From assembly GCA_964420925.1 (NCBI GenBank), contig CAYQVB010000021.1:1-64000 (forward strand): 64,000 nucleotides of DNA. The letters are read 5' to 3'. This document shows, one piece after another, positions 63,928 to 64,000 of the stretch. The translations under genes were made by a program, and so were the position numbers. The notes under the pieces are model-generated. The model saw only the letters and a program-made list of their open reading frames with translations, searched no databases and was not told the DNA's origin. The number at the start of each line of letters is the position of its first letter. Within the stretch, counting starts at the first letter, position 1. The stretch comes from JAJEAD01 sp964420925 (GTDB taxonomy: Bacteria; Pseudomonadota; Gammaproteobacteria; HK1).

Positions 63928-64000
63928 TCCGCGAGACGATCGTCACCACGCTGGGAGCCGCCGGCCGGCCCAACATCGCCGCAATGGGAGTGCGCGAGGA
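63924..64000 (+). CDS. DUF447-type flavoprotein, N-terminal fragment
   Basis: Only 25 codons are inside the window: VIRETIVTTLGAAGRPNIAA then MGVRE. The pattern ETIVTT-GRPNIAAMG matches the start of DUF447 (FMN-binding-like) proteins found in H4MPT gene clusters. The GTG at 63924 overlaps the preceding stop (GTGA). The end lies beyond the window. Confidence 0.7.
   Translation, partial: MIRETIVTTLGAAGRPNIAAMGVRE

Overview
The window is dense, high-GC proteobacterial DNA from a methylotroph. The decisive genes are a lanthanide-type PQQ methanol dehydrogenase (xoxF-xoxG-xoxJ), split PQQ biosynthesis genes (pqqA, pqqE, pqqC, pqqB) and a tetrahydromethanopterin (H4MPT) formaldehyde-oxidation block (fhcD, beta-RFAP synthase, mtdB, mch, a CitG-like gene, fae, plus pterin-related genes at the right edge). 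No mxaF, no TonB receptor and no fhcABC lie in the window. The lineage cannot be fixed from sequence reading alone; a gamma- or alphaproteobacterium fits.

Layout. 1-1172: end of a NitT/TauT-type ABC importer. 1519-6257: GMC oxidoreductase, S9 peptidase and a beta-keto acid cleavage enzyme. 6433-12409 (minus): M16 peptidase, Deg-type serine protease and a catalytically degenerate Deg paralogue, joined by GTGA stop/start overlaps. 12692-21130: pqqA and pqqE (plus), then minus-strand hyuA, vapC, vapB, hyuB, pqqB and pqqC. 21340-23950: a second NitT/TauT-type ABC importer. 23988-28223: a PedA1A2BC-like ABC set that includes a beta-propeller protein with a long Asp/Glu tract. 28298-36369: quinoprotein accessory genes (SoxYZ-like carrier, metallo-hydrolase, cysteine-tryptophan motif protein, two small exported proteins) and xoxFGJ. 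36578-37318: histidine-rich exported protein. 37543-46698 (minus): a defence-type operon of helicase-nuclease, OLD-like ATPase, DNA methyltransferase and AAA/DUF4143 ATPase. 47035-50160 (minus): RtcB RNA ligase, slipin, and two tRNA-like RNA elements upstream of them in the same orientation. 50491-52042: relics of toxin-antitoxin genes, a DUF1428 gene and a repeat element. 52161-64000: alpha/beta hydrolase, then the H4MPT block, interrupted by a frameshifted acyl-CoA ligase and msrA.

How it fits together. XoxF in the periplasm would oxidise methanol using PQQ and a lanthanide, passing electrons to XoxG. The Ped-like ABC proteins probably serve lanthanide acquisition or handling, by analogy with Pseudomonas putida PedA1A2BC. 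Formaldehyde is captured by Fae on H4MPT and passed through MtdB, Mch and FhcD; the beta-RFAP synthase and pterin genes make the cofactor. A family of interspersed repeats with GTGGATTCCCGC/GCGGGAATGACGG termini, and several broken toxin-antitoxin genes, mark the accessory parts of the window.
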